In this document: one piece after another, positions 7,568 to 15,559 of the stretch
Layout of the letters: the number at the start of each line of letters is the position of its first letter
Numbering within the stretch: the stretch's first letter is position 1
Virus record (IMG/VR): IMGVR_UViG_3300015262_000034
Span: 1 to 24,980 of that record
Origin: a virus
DNA length: 24,980 nucleotides
Strand: one strand, 5' to 3'
Notes under the pieces: model-generated
What the model was told of the DNA's origin: nothing
What the model saw: only the letters and a program-made list of their open reading frames with translations
Databases searched by the model: none
Position numbers and translations under genes: made by a program

Positions 7568-10381
7568 TTAAGTGAGTTGCCCGCCGTTGCGGCGCTGCCT
7601 GGCGATTTCCTGCTGGGCCACAACCTTCATGGCTTCGGCGAACTTCGCCGGGTCAGGAATTACTGACTGGCCTTCGGGCGCATCCACGTAGAAGTTCATG
7701 GTGACTGGCGTTCCGCCCCCGCTCCCTCCGCGGATGCCGAGACGACCTTGCGAGTCGCGCGCCAGAGGCACGATCGCTTCAGGTCCGGCCTCACCCATGA
7801 CGCCAGTCTTGCCGCCAGCCATCCCGAAGGCGGTCGGCGAGCTAACGACGCTATTGGAGAATGCGCCGCCATTGGCAAACATCTGCACGCCGCCTGCCCA
7901 CGCGCCGCCATTCGCCTGGAAGTAGGTGGATGAATATCCGGCCTGTGACGCACCAAGGTTTGACGAGTTCGCACCAGCAGACCCTGATGCAAGGCCGTTG
8001 CCGTTACCACCACCGCCGAAATAGGAGCTCGCCGCGCTGACTGCCATGCCGAACAAACCGCTCAGCGCCGACGAACTGGCTTGGCGCAAGGCGATCTTGG
8101 CCATGTCAGCCAATACTGACTTCGCGAAGTCGCTGAACGACAGCTTCCCAGTCAAGGCGAACTGCGTGATGGCGTCTTCCATGGAGCTGAACGCGTTGGT
8201 GAACAGGCTTTTCGTCTGCCCGGCCACGTCACGCGATGACTCCAAGTAGTTCTCCCAGGCCGACGACGCGCCGGCGGTCCAGCTGCCTTGTGCCGAGGTC
8301 ATGTCGTCGTAATTGGCGACCACCACGTTGCGCAGCTCCTGTTGGCTCTGTGCGACGGCTTTCAGCTTGGCGTTGTACTCGTCGAGGCTCATGCCGCGCG
8401 AGCCATCGCCGTACTGGTTGGCCAGGTCAATGCGCTGGGCGTTGGCCTTGTCATCGATGCCGTTGAATTGTCCTGAGAGGGCTTTCTGACGGTCACCCAT
8501 GCCAAGCCCGGCGGCATCGCGCTGCCCTTGTTGGCGCAACGTGATGGCCTGCTGCTGCAAGGCATCGGTGTAGGTCTTGATCGCCAAGGCCTGCTTCTTG
8601 ACCCGGCCCTCTTCATTGGTCGCGAGCACTTCAAGCTCGCTGTCGGCGTCCTTCTGGGCCTTGACCATGCTGGTGCGGGCGTCGGCGATCTTCTGATCCA
8701 GCTGGATCCGTTGTTCTCCAGTCGTTCCCGACTTGTCCTTAACGGCTTCCAGTGACGCAATCTCAGCCTGATAGGCTCCAGTGACCTCTTCACGCTCTGC
8801 CCGGATCAACGCGGTGCGCTGGTCGAGATAGTTCTGCTGCGTGATCAGTCCAGCCTTCTGCTGCGCCTCAAGCTCCTTGGTGGAGTTTGAATAGGTAGCC
8901 TGCAGATCCTTGATCGCGTTCTGGGCGTCGTTGTAACCGGTCAGGTTGAGCTGATTGGCCTTGCCGGCCGGGTCCTTGTTCTTGTCCTTAATGTTCTGGA
9001 TGTTCTTGGCGACGACGTCGGCCTGGACCAGCGGGTTGTTGGGGTCTGCCTTTCGCAGATCCTCGACGTCCCGCTTGTACTCCTTGATCAGCTTGTTACG
9101 CTTTTCCTCGTTGGTGAGGTTCGCATCGCTGAGCACCTTCAGCTTAGCGGCGGCATCGACCCCTTTGCTTTGGATCTCTACCCGATCACCTTCGGCCTTG
9201 GAGTTTGCCTCGATCTGAACCTTGGCGCGCTTGAGCGCGTCAATCTGGCCTTCAATGAACTTCGTCGACTCGCTGTTGGCACCGAGGGTGTCGGGAAATA
9301 GGTTAGAAAGGAATCCATCCTTACGAGCCGCGAGCAACTTCTCGCGCTCAGCGATCTGAGCGTCGATCGACTGCGTGCGGCCAACGTCCAGGGTCGCATC
9401 CAGCGCGCCGGCGGCGGCCGACTTGACCTTCTTCCAGGCGCTTTCAATCAGTCCGAGGTTGGCCGTGACGTCAGTCGTCCGGGTTTTGATCGTATCGGCA
9501 TAGGTGTCGGTCAGCAGCTTGGCGGCGCCGATGGTGTCGCCCTGCTCTTTCAGCGCAACGATCTGCGAGTAAACCGAGGCCGTCAGGAAGTTGTACTGGT
9601 CATTCAGCGTCTTCGCGGCGGCGACCGGATCTTTGCCAATCGAAGCAAACTCGGCAACCGTCTCTTCGATAGCCTTGCCCGTTGTCGCTTGCATCTGGAG
9701 CGCGGCCGTAGCCACGACGCCAAAGCTCTCACCCGCGATCTTGCTGTTACCGGCCAGTTGAGCCAGCACTTCAGCAGCCGCACCGGTGGTCCCGATGGTC
9801 GAGCTGATTTGCGTGGCCAGCGAGCTCAGTTGGTCGGCGCTGGTGCCGGCCGCATTACCGGACAGGAGCAACGCCTTGTTGTACGCCGATGCCTCTTCAC
9901 TGCCCTTGTAATAGGCAAGACCAAGGCCGGCCGCAGCAGCCGCAGCCAGGGTGAACGGGTTTACCAGGCCAGCAACGTACCCACCCAGCGCACGCGCAGC
10001 AGGACCAATACCGCCAAACATGTCCTTGAGTTGACCGCCTTGTTGCAGCAGCACAGTCAGCGGAGACTGACCACCCTGCAAGCTGGTCACGATGTCGGTG
10101 AATTGAGCCGGGACACCGCGCAGCGCGGCAGCAGTTTGTTTGGCGGATACGCCGACGGCCTCTGTCTGCTTGCCGAGTTTGGCCGTGGCCGCCTCAGCCG
10201 CTTTCGTCTCGGCCGTCATCTCCTTGATAGATATCCCGGCCTTTTTGCTACCGGCACCAAGGCTTTCCGTGGCCTTCTCAGCCTTCGCGCCAGCCTGCGC
10301 CAAGCTGTCCAGTTCCGTGGATGCCTTGGCTACGTCACCGGTCTCTACCTTGATCCCAAGGCTGGCGATGTCTTGTGTCAT
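7568..10381 (-). CDS. Tail tape measure protein
   Basis: At 937 residues this is the second longest gene, lies between the G/GT chaperones and M, and has the usual tape measure layout. Residues about 60-200 hold the prophage tail length domain (A-A-L-R-G-V-P-A-Q-F-T-D-I, S-L-Q-G-G-Q-S-P) followed by a hydrophobic, membrane-like stretch (Y-V-A-G-L-V-N-P-F-T-L with an Ala run). Residues about 330-690 are long, charged alpha-helix with coiled-coil character. Residues about 720-800 (S-S-M-E-D-A-I-T-Q-F and G-K-L-S-F-S-D-F-A-K) are the lambda-type C-terminal domain. It sets tail length and is thought to help DNA cross the inner membrane. The AGGAG site lies 7 bases before the ATG. From the length alone, a tail of roughly 130-140 nm would be expected by the usual scaling. 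Confidence 0.95.
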   Translation of the reverse strand: MTQDIASLGIKVETGDVAKASTELDSLAQAGAKAEKATESLGAGSKKAGISIKEMTAETKAAEAATAKLGKQTEAVGVSAKQTAAALRGVPAQFTDIVTSLQGGQSPLTVLLQQGGQLKDMFGGIGPAARALGGYVAGLVNPFTLAAAAAAGLGLAYYKGSEEASAYNKALLLSGNAAGTSADQLSSLATQISSTIGTTGAAAEVLAQLAGNSKIAGESFGVVATAALQMQATTGKAIEETVAEFASIGKDPVAAAKTLNDQYNFLTASVYSQIVALKEQGDTIGAAKLLTDTYADTIKTRTTDVTANLGLIESAWKKVKSAAAGALDATLDVGRTQSIDAQIAEREKLLAARKDGFLSNLFPDTLGANSESTKFIEGQIDALKRAKVQIEANSKAEGDRVEIQSKGVDAAAKLKVLSDANLTNEEKRNKLIKEYKRDVEDLRKADPNNPLVQADVVAKNIQNIKDKNKDPAGKANQLNLTGYNDAQNAIKDLQATYSNSTKELEAQQKAGLITQQNYLDQRTALIRAEREEVTGAYQAEIASLEAVKDKSGTTGEQRIQLDQKIADARTSMVKAQKDADSELEVLATNEEGRVKKQALAIKTYTDALQQQAITLRQQGQRDAAGLGMGDRQKALSGQFNGIDDKANAQRIDLANQYGDGSRGMSLDEYNAKLKAVAQSQQELRNVVVANYDDMTSAQGSWTAGASSAWENYLESSRDVAGQTKSLFTNAFSSMEDAITQFALTGKLSFSDFAKSVLADMAKIALRQASSSALSGLFGMAVSAASSYFGGGGNGNGLASGSAGANSSNLGASQAGYSSTYFQANGGAWAGGVQMFANGGAFSNSVVSSPTAFGMAGGKTGVMGEAGPEAIVPLARDSQGRLGIRGGSGGGTPVTMNFYVDAPEGQSVIPDPAKFAEAMKVVAQQEIARQRRNGGQLT

Positions 10382-10403
10382 GCCTTTCTCCTGACAATAA
10401 AAT

Positions 10404-11098
10404 TCACTTCGCCTCAGCCATGACAGCGAGCGCTTCGGCCTCCATTAGTTGAAGGTCAGGAAATAGTTCGGGGATTTGCCGCTTCTTGATGCCAATGAGC
10501 ACCGCCACTTCCCGGATAACCGAGTAGTCGAGCCCGGTCGCTCCTGCGGCACCGGTGCGCCACTGAGTGCCGAGTGCATTGAACAGGCGGAAGACCGGCC
10601 AGTTATCCGGCCAGATCTCCATTTCATCCTCTTCAAAGTCATCGACGCCCAGGCCGAACAATGAAAGCTCATCGGCCGACGCACGCGGCCCGTACATGGC
10701 GTGCGCAGCGGCGATCAGTTTCCCCGTCGGGCTACCGCATAGGCAGCCTGATAGGCATCCAGCACAGCAGCCGGAGCACCGACGCAAGTGGTAGCCAGTT
10801 CCAACAGCGCTTCTTCCGTGAACTCATCATCGAAGCCCCAGCCGACCACGACCTCTTTCAACTGGCCGACTTCCAGCGCGATCTGGCCCGCAGTCGCGTC
10901 TTCCCACGTCGCGCCGCCCTTGATCGACTCCTTGATCAGCGCATCGCGCTCGGCGTTCCACTTGTCGTAGTACTTCGACAGCTCCTTGCGGTCGCGGTAC
11001 TTGAACTCGAACTCGACCTTGATCGGGTCGAGGCCGACACGCGGGATCTCGACTTCAGCCTTGAACGTGGCGTTCTGGGCAATCTTGAAACTGGCCAT
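10404..11098 (-). CDS. Tail assembly chaperone GT fusion made by -1 frameshift
   Basis: This is the extended product of the next entry. At the end of the 127-residue G-like frame the sequence reads CGG GGA AAC TGA; slipping back one base on G-GGA-AAC opens a second frame that adds 104 residues, giving a fusion of about 231 residues. The added part (M-Y-G-P-R-A-S-A-D-E-L, then D-N-W-P-V-F-R-L-F and T-Q-W-R) looks like the DUF1799 / lambda T-type domain. In lambda the G and GT proteins load the tape measure and recruit tube subunits. The only internal ATG (10697) has no ribosome site and lies in a predicted loop, so frameshifting is the likely route of expression. The coordinates span both frames. 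Confidence 0.85.
10675..10724 (-). promoter_or_regulatory. Programmed -1 ribosomal frameshift signal
   Basis: The slippery heptamer GGGAAAC lies at 10724-10718 in the correct phase (G-GGA-AAC) and is followed at once by TGA. Five bases later begins a stem-loop: GCCG pairs with CGGC, then after a small bulge G plus CGCACGC pairs with GCGTGCG plus T, then GCC with GGC across a C bulge, leaving an ATGTAC loop. The arrangement matches a canonical bacterial -1 signal. Confidence 0.88.
10715..11098 (-). CDS. Tail assembly chaperone, lambda G-like
   Basis: This 127-residue acidic, helical protein (M-A-S-F-K-I-A-Q-N-A-T-F at the start, ending A-Y-A-V-A-R-R-G-N) sits directly between the tail tube and tape measure genes, the standard site of the tail assembly chaperone. 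The N-terminal part is beta-rich and the rest helical. It should bind the tape measure protein and keep it soluble until tube polymerisation, and is absent from finished virions in lambda. The start at 11098 has a TAAGGA site formed by the tube gene stop. The stop TGA directly follows the slippery heptamer, so this is the major, non-shifted product. Confidence 0.9.
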   Translation of the reverse strand: MASFKIAQNATFKAEVEIPRVGLDPIKVEFEFKYRDRKELSKYYDKWNAERDALIKESIKGGATWEDATAGQIALEVGQLKEVVVGWGFDDEFTEEALLELATTCVGAPAAVLDAYQAAYAVARRGN

Positions 11099-11107
11099 GT
11101 GGTTTCC

Positions 11108-11755
11108 TTACGACAGGTAGCGAGTAGGAGCAGCTTGCAGGGCCAGGGATACTTTGCGCGTCAGGATGTTGCCGCGCGCGACCTCTGGCTGCAGCGAGAA
11201 CGAGGTGTAGGCGCCGTAGTACAGCTTGTCAGTGCCAGGCAGGTTCAAGCGGGCGGCCTGTACGGTCTGCGCGGCGTCAGCGGCCTGGACAATTGGCACA
11301 TAGGCCAGGGTCGGATCGTCAGCAACAGTCAGCACCATGCTCGCAGCGGCCTTATCGGTCGGGATCTGGCGGCCTTGGGCGTCTTCGAGGAACACGACGT
11401 CCTGATAGTTCTGGTCGCCACCGGAGAACGCCACATCGGTGATCTGCGGAATCTGCACCCAGGTCAGGATCTTTTTCAGGCTGCCTACACCAGAGCCAGC
11501 CGGGTAAATGGTAGTGCTGGTGGTATCGACGCCTTCCAGGGTGATCGCGGTCGCAGTAGCGGCCGAGACGCGGACGACCTTGTTGTTCAGCGCGGTCCAG
11601 CCGGAGGTGACCAGAACGATATCGCCAACAACCAAGGTCGCGCCGACAACGGTGCAGATCGCCGAGGTGGCATTGGTGATTGCCGAGAACGGCAGCGCAG
11701 CGGCGTAGGTGGCGGCATGTTCAAACGTGCCGCCATTCGGGATCTTGTAGCTCAT
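11108..11755 (-). CDS. Major tail tube protein
   Basis: The product is 215 residues from the ATG at 11755 (M-S-Y-K-I-P-N-G-G). A start ten codons earlier is possible, but its ATG abuts the T-tract of the terminator upstream, so the shorter form, with GAGG about 10 bases upstream, is preferred. The protein is beta-rich with alternating Val/Thr/Ala strands and few charged runs, as expected of tube-forming proteins, and lies between the tail terminator and the G/GT chaperones. It would stack as hexameric rings around the tape measure. The call rests on position, size and character more than on a single motif. Confidence 0.85.
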   Translation of the reverse strand: MSYKIPNGGTFEHAATYAAALPFSAITNATSAICTVVGATLVVGDIVLVTSGWTALNNKVVRVSAATATAITLEGVDTTSTTIYPAGSGVGSLKKILTWVQIPQITDVAFSGGDQNYQDVVFLEDAQGRQIPTDKAAASMVLTVADDPTLAYVPIVQAADAAQTVQAARLNLPGTDKLYYGAYTSFSLQPEVARGNILTRKVSLALQAAPTRYLS

Positions 11756-11783
11756 CGGGGGTATTCCTCTTTGCAGAAATGAC

Positions 11784-11805
11784 AAAACCCGCTCAATGGC
11801 GGGTT
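11784..11805 (-). terminator. Rho-independent terminator just before the tail tube gene
   Basis: On the minus strand AACCCGC and GCGGGTT form a perfect 7-bp stem with a CATTGA loop; the right arm runs into TTTT (11787-11784). It sits 23 bases after the stop of the tail terminator protein gene and about 30 bases before the tail tube start. Confidence 0.8.
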
Positions 11806-11827
11806 CTGGGTTTGCCCAATGGGCGGA

Positions 11828-12250
11828 TTAGGTTGTGGTGTCGGCCCGGTACTGGATCGACAGCGGCAGCGTGGTGGTCGTGTCGCCCGACTGGGCCGAG
11901 GAAGTTGCCATCGGCGCGCGGACGTACACGGTGAAAGTCGTCTTGGTCAGGCCTAGGTTGTTCGGGAACAGCGCGGCGATCTCGTCGGCGATCCCTTCAG
12001 CGGCGCCGCGACCGATGCCGGCCTTGGTTACTACGCTCACCTGAAAGATGCCGCGGTAGGCCGTGTGCTTGCCTTCGAGGTCTTCGCTGGTCGTATTGGC
12101 TGGCAGCAGGAAGGCTTGCAGGTAGGGCGAGCCGTCCGCCGGTGGCGTGAAGGCGACGTCTTCATAGGCAATCGGCAATGCCGGAACCCGGGCGGTTGCC
12201 CACGTCTTCAGGCGGCCTTCAAACAGGCTGCGGATGATCTTGTCTGACAT
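11828..12250 (-). CDS. Tail terminator protein (lambda U / DUF4128-like)
   Basis: The 140-residue protein begins with a helix (I-I-R-S-L-F-E-G-R-L-K-T-W-A) and continues with A-Y-E-D-V-A-F-T-P-P and Y-L-Q-A-F-L-L-P-A-N, then R-G-I-F-Q-V-S-V-V and a helix before L-F-P. This pattern is common in tail terminator proteins of lambda-like siphoviruses, which cap the tube at the length set by the tape measure and provide the joint to the head. The gene sits between the neck protein and the tail tube gene. The start overlaps the upstream stop by one base (TGATG), pointing to coupled translation. Confidence 0.8.
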   Translation of the reverse strand: MSDKIIRSLFEGRLKTWATARVPALPIAYEDVAFTPPADGSPYLQAFLLPANTTSEDLEGKHTAYRGIFQVSVVTKAGIGRGAAEGIADEIAALFPNNLGLTKTTFTVYVRAPMATSSAQSGDTTTTLPLSIQYRADTTT

Positions 12251-12879
12251 CAGGGAAGCTCCGAGACGGCTTTATTGATGAACATCTGCACCTCAAGGAC
12301 CGAGATGCGGACCATGCCGGCGGGCGCCTGGCTTGAATGCCCGTACTCGAGCGGCTGGCCGTAAGGAAGGTTATTCATCATCCAGATGGTGCCGACCTGA
12401 GTCGTGAAGCCCTGAATGACACCTACCCCCTCGCCTTTCGAGTCATTGCCTGAAGGGTCGATACGCTCAAGCGTGCCGGTCTTGGCCACGTCGAACGACA
12501 CTTGCCAGTTGCCCCTGAATCGGCCGCCGACGTAATCCTTGCCGGCAACTAGTCCATTAACATCGAAGTTCTGATCGCGCTCAGCCTTGGTCAGCGGCTT
12601 TGCATACTTCACGCCACGCCTTAGGTTTCCGGTGCGAGTGAAGTTGCTTGAATCCATGTTGATGTTCATGTTGCGAACTTCGACATGCGCGTCATAGGCG
12701 TCGGCGACAGCCTTGTTCTTTCCGCGGTATGCCACGTTGGCCGCCCAGAGCTCTTGGTTACCGACGGGGGATCGATCCACCACGGCGCTCAGCAGGTCGA
12801 TGGCGACCTTCTTGATGACGATCTCGGCATTGCCCTTCGCCTTCTCGGCGAACGCCTTCAGGTCCAGGGAGAAACTCAT
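12250..12879 (-). CDS. Tail completion / neck protein (HK97 gp10 or lambda Z-like)
   Basis: The 209-residue product contains I-D-L-L-S-A-V-V-D-R-S-P-V-G-N near residues 28-42, the typical motif of the HK97-gp10/lambda-Z group (helix then VxxSPV), R-F-R-G-N-W-Q-V-S-F near 120, and P-Y-G-Q-P-L-E-Y-G-H-S near the C-terminus, which is also common in the group. Such proteins act at the head-tail joint or complete the tail for joining. It overlaps the gene before it (ATGA) and the tail terminator after it (TGATG). It is longer than HK97 gp10, with an insertion in the middle. Confidence 0.83.
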   Translation of the reverse strand: MSFSLDLKAFAEKAKGNAEIVIKKVAIDLLSAVVDRSPVGNQELWAANVAYRGKNKAVADAYDAHVEVRNMNINMDSSNFTRTGNLRRGVKYAKPLTKAERDQNFDVNGLVAGKDYVGGRFRGNWQVSFDVAKTGTLERIDPSGNDSKGEGVGVIQGFTTQVGTIWMMNNLPYGQPLEYGHSSQAPAGMVRISVLEVQMFINKAVSELP

Positions 12880-13265
12880 TTTCGGGCCTGCACGCTGAAA
12901 CCGACGTTGAGGCCGGCGTAATTCCAGGGTTCGACGTTCTGCACCGTGTAGGTGTCGCCGTCGAAAAGGATCTTGTCTTGGCTGGCGGGCTTTGGCATAT
13001 CGACGCCGGTCAGCAGCGCAGGGGAGATGAGCAGCTTGACGTCGCCCTGCTTGATGCGGGAGCCGTCGATGTCGCTTTGCTTGTAGGTATCGCGAAAACC
13101 TGAGCCGTCGTATTGCGTGGTTGTGTCCGGCGTGGTGCCGGTCTCCGGGTCGTATTCACCGGTGGAAACGTGGATCACCGACAGCTCCAGGCCTTTACCG
13201 CCCTTGCTGCGCGGCGCCAGCATCCGGGTCGCCGTCACTTTGGCTCGATCATAGATGTCGGTCAT
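12876..13265 (-). CDS. Head closure / head-tail joining protein
   Basis: The 129-residue protein is mostly beta-strand with a helical N-terminus (I-Y-D-R-A-K-V-T-A-T-R-M-L). It has K-Q-G-D-V-K-L-L-I-S, then D-K-I-L-F-D-G-D-T-Y-T-V-Q-N-V-E-P and a final strand S-V-Q-A-R. The phrase for a stored value followed by an 'xxYxVxxVxP' strand is typical of small head closure or stopper proteins. It lies between the connector and the neck protein, the usual place. Both of its ends overlap neighbours by ATGA. The exact family cannot be fixed from the sequence alone. Confidence 0.7.
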   Translation of the reverse strand: MTDIYDRAKVTATRMLAPRSKGGKGLELSVIHVSTGEYDPETGTTPDTTTQYDGSGFRDTYKQSDIDGSRIKQGDVKLLISPALLTGVDMPKPASQDKILFDGDTYTVQNVEPWNYAGLNVGFSVQARK

Positions 13266-13768
13266 GAGCGCACCATGGAGATGCTGCTGCTCGACCCTTC
13301 GATAAACTGCGCCATCATCTTGTCGGTCTGGCGGTAACGGACCACGCCGTCACTGTCGAGGTATTCGGTTTTCAGTGGGCCGACCGTCTCGGACTTGATG
13401 ATCCGATCAATGTCTTGGTCCAGCTCACCCTGTCCAGCCTTGAAGGCCATCTCAGCGCAGGTCTGGGCCATTGGATTTGGCACCGCATCGCTCGGCCAGT
13501 ATTCGCAACGGGCGCCATCCTTACGGCGGGCCTCGTAGCGGGGCCACGACAGTGCCTGGGTAGATTTGACCCGGTAGCCATAGAAGCGCATGCCGTAGGT
13601 GCGTTCGATGTAGTCCGTGCCTCTGCGCAGCGCACGCTCCTTGTCGATCGTGCTCAGCGTGGACCAGAGCGTATTGCCGCGCGCATCGTGGTACGAGTCG
13701 GCATAGGCGACCGTGCACAATGATTCGGCATCGGCGCGACCTGTACCGTCTTCGGTGATGAGAGCCAT
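13262..13768 (-). CDS. Head-tail connector, DnaT-like family protein
   Basis: The 168-residue product opens with E-D-G-T-G-R-A-D-A-E-S-L-C-T-V-A-Y-A-D-S-Y, the signature of phage proteins annotated as 'DnaT-like ssDNA-binding', which are in fact helical adaptor/connector proteins placed at the portal exit. It continues with K-E-R-A-L-R-R-G-T-D-Y-I-E, then S-W-P-R-Y, and ends in a helical, Ser-rich tail. Its place directly before the head closure gene fits an adaptor that binds the portal ring. I see no reason to assign DNA replication. The start lies 3 bases after the preceding stop codon. Confidence 0.82.
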   Translation of the reverse strand: MALITEDGTGRADAESLCTVAYADSYHDARGNTLWSTLSTIDKERALRRGTDYIERTYGMRFYGYRVKSTQALSWPRYEARRKDGARCEYWPSDAVPNPMAQTCAEMAFKAGQGELDQDIDRIIKSETVGPLKTEYLDSDGVVRYRQTDKMMAQFIEGSSSSISMVRS

Positions 13769-13771
13769 GTG

Positions 13772-14749
13772 CTACCCCAGCGGGAAAGGTTGTGTTTGCC
13801 CGGCGAGCGGACGTGTGTTCGTTTGGCCGTTGAGCGGATAGACCGGAGCCTGCCCGGAAAGCGGCAGAGCCTGGGCCAGTCCGCTCAGTGGGTAGACCTG
13901 AGTCATTCCGTCGAGCGGGTGCGGCCTGGCGTTGGCATCACTGCCCGAGGCGCTGCCTGCCGCCGGAGCAAACGACACTTCGTCGATGGTCCCGGACGTT
14001 GTGGCCGATCCAGCAGCAGTGATTGCAGGCGCCGTGAAGATGATCAGGGCGACGGCGCCCGCGGCGTACACCGCCGGCTGTGCTGAACCTGTAGGAGCGG
14101 ACAGCCCAATGGCGGACAGCCCAGCAGCCTTCAATGCGCCACCGACGGCAGTTGCGCCTGTGGGAGCGAGGGTGACCAATGCAGGCGCTGCCGAGGCATT
14201 ACCATTAACCGACGTACTGCCCGATGCCGAACCATTCGGTGCGGCCTGGGTAACGCTGGCCAGTGAGGCCGACACACCTGCCGAGCCGGAACCGTTCACG
14301 ACCGGCGAAGTCAGCGACACAAAAGCGAGTGTCGCGGATCGTGTCGCAGATCCGTTGGCGCTTGCGGTTGGTGCGCTTGCAGTGATCGCAGCAGGAGCCG
14401 CAGACCGCGAAGCGCTACCAGTGCCAGACGATGCAGGCGCAGACAGCGCCATCGAATCCGTAGCAGCACTGGCCGAGCCATTGACGACGGTCGAGGCCGA
14501 GGCAGAACCCAGCGGAGCCGCCTGTGTCACTTGGCTCAGCAAACCAGATGCCGCCGCCGATGCTGAAGCGCTGGCAGCCGGAGCGCCCAAGGCAACCCCT
14601 GCCACCAGCCCGCTCGCCACTGCATCGCTGCCAGCCTGCCAGAAACCGGAAACTATCGCCGCCGCGGCCGGAGATTCAGGCCGAAAGGTGTAGAAGTCGA
14701 CGGTCGCTACACGTCCAGAAGGGGCGCTGCGCCAAACGTTTTTGGCCAT
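13772..14749 (-). CDS. Repeat-built virion protein, possibly a head or neck fibre
   Basis: The 325-residue product has a short N-terminal part (residues 1-45, with V-D-F-Y-T-F-R-P-E-S) and then about ten degenerate repeats of roughly 20-28 residues. Each has a hydrophobic strand, A-P, then a G-S-A-S or N-G-S-A-S turn. A second repeat ends the protein: five PLxG nonapeptides plus a partial PLG. Ala, Ser and Gly dominate and charged residues are very rare, so composition differs sharply from neighbours. Solenoid or fibre folding is a guess from the periodicity. It lies between an unknown virion gene and the connector genes in the head module, so a head or neck decoration is plausible. The ATG is preceded by GGTGACGTC. 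Confidence 0.75.
   Translation of the reverse strand: MAKNVWRSAPSGRVATVDFYTFRPESPAAAAIVSGFWQAGSDAVASGLVAGVALGAPAASASASAAASGLLSQVTQAAPLGSASASTVVNGSASAATDSMALSAPASSGTGSASRSAAPAAITASAPTASANGSATRSATLAFVSLTSPVVNGSGSAGVSASLASVTQAAPNGSASGSTSVNGNASAAPALVTLAPTGATAVGGALKAAGLSAIGLSAPTGSAQPAVYAAGAVALIIFTAPAITAAGSATTSGTIDEVSFAPAAGSASGSDANARPHPLDGMTQVYPLSGLAQALPLSGQAPVYPLNGQTNTRPLAGQTQPFPLG
13775..13918 (-). repeat. Five-copy 27-bp coding repeat (PLxG nonapeptide)
   Basis: The last 48 residues of the protein read as PLDGMTQVY, PLSGLAQAL, PLSGQAPVY, PLNGQTNTR, PLAGQTQPF and PLG. Pro1, Leu2 and Gly4 never change; position 5 is Gln in three copies. The DNA copies have diverged at many bases, so this is an old, selected repeat rather than a fresh expansion. 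Confidence 0.9.
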
Positions 14750-14753
14750 GACG

Positions 14754-15551
14754 TCACCCGTTTACGATTTCAAACATCAGCTCAAAGCCGCCGGTTGACG
14801 TGCTGTCAGGTTGAACCACCGACATTAGTGCGCTATCGGCAAAGACCTGCGGCATGCCGGTCTTCATGAAGTCGTGCGTGTCACCACCGTTCGCCAGCAG
14901 GACGCGCCCAGCCCAAAGGCGGCGCAGCACCAGCACGTTGAAGGTACCGACGGTTGAAACCGTGCTGGTCACCGACTCAATCGTCCGGACGCCTGTGTCG
15001 CCCGTTTGGAGTGGCAGCTGAAGCATGCGGTTGGCGATCGGGGCGATGCCTGTAGCAATCGTGCCAGTCGTGCGGCCCGTCACCCCATCCTGATTGGTGT
15101 AGGTGATTGCGATGCTCTGGTTGCCCGTGAAGGCTGTGACGGCCTCAATCCAGATATCGGTGCCGGTGAAGTCCGTTCCGCCTGGCACGCGCGACGAGTA
15201 GCTCGGCTGAGATGTAAGTGTGGTCGCAGCGTTGAATGCGTAGGCGCCAGCCTTGAACAGGCAGTCGAACAGGTGCAGCCGGCAACTCACCGTCGCACCA
15301 AACGTGATGTTGGTGATGTAGCCAAGGTTGCTGCCTACGAATGCATTGATTGGCGGGAAGCCACCGTTTGCATCGGTCGGCACAGTCCCGTTGGCTGTGT
15401 TGGAGCCTGCCAGCGTACCCGAGCCCGGGTTGCCGCCAGCGTTAATCACCTGAGTCGGCGCTACTGCCACCGAGGTGATTACGTTGGTCTTGACGATCTG
15501 CACCCGCTGCGTCGGTGCCGCAATGAGCTGGTCAAGCGACGTAATAGCCAT
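14754..15551 (-). CDS. Virion structural protein of unknown role
   Basis: This is a 265-residue protein with no motif I can assign. It begins with a helix (I-T-S-L-D-Q-L-I-A-A-P-T-Q-R), then is beta-rich with many Thr, Gly and Ser; its C-terminal half has T-F-N-V-L-V-L-R-R-L-W-A-G-R-V near residue 205 and closes F-E-L-M-F-E-I-V-N-G. Two Cys lie close together near residues 91 and 97. There is no signal peptide or membrane segment. It lies in the head module between a 139-residue unknown and the repeat protein, with 3-10 base gaps, so it is most likely a capsid-associated or decoration protein. The start has GGTGAT upstream. Confidence 0.7.
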   Translation of the reverse strand: MAITSLDQLIAAPTQRVQIVKTNVITSVAVAPTQVINAGGNPGSGTLAGSNTANGTVPTDANGGFPPINAFVGSNLGYITNITFGATVSCRLHLFDCLFKAGAYAFNAATTLTSQPSYSSRVPGGTDFTGTDIWIEAVTAFTGNQSIAITYTNQDGVTGRTTGTIATGIAPIANRMLQLPLQTGDTGVRTIESVTSTVSTVGTFNVLVLRRLWAGRVLLANGGDTHDFMKTGMPQVFADSALMSVVQPDSTSTGGFELMFEIVNG

Positions 15552-15559
15552 CAGATCAC

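Noticed and set aside
10661-11782. 373-codon plus-strand ORF opposite the tail tube and chaperone genes
   Set aside because: It lies antisense to three coupled tail genes and has a composition expected from a mirror frame.
13932-14693. 253-codon plus-strand Ala/Pro-rich ORF
   Set aside because: It is produced by the repeat codons of the GSAS-rich virion gene on the other strand.
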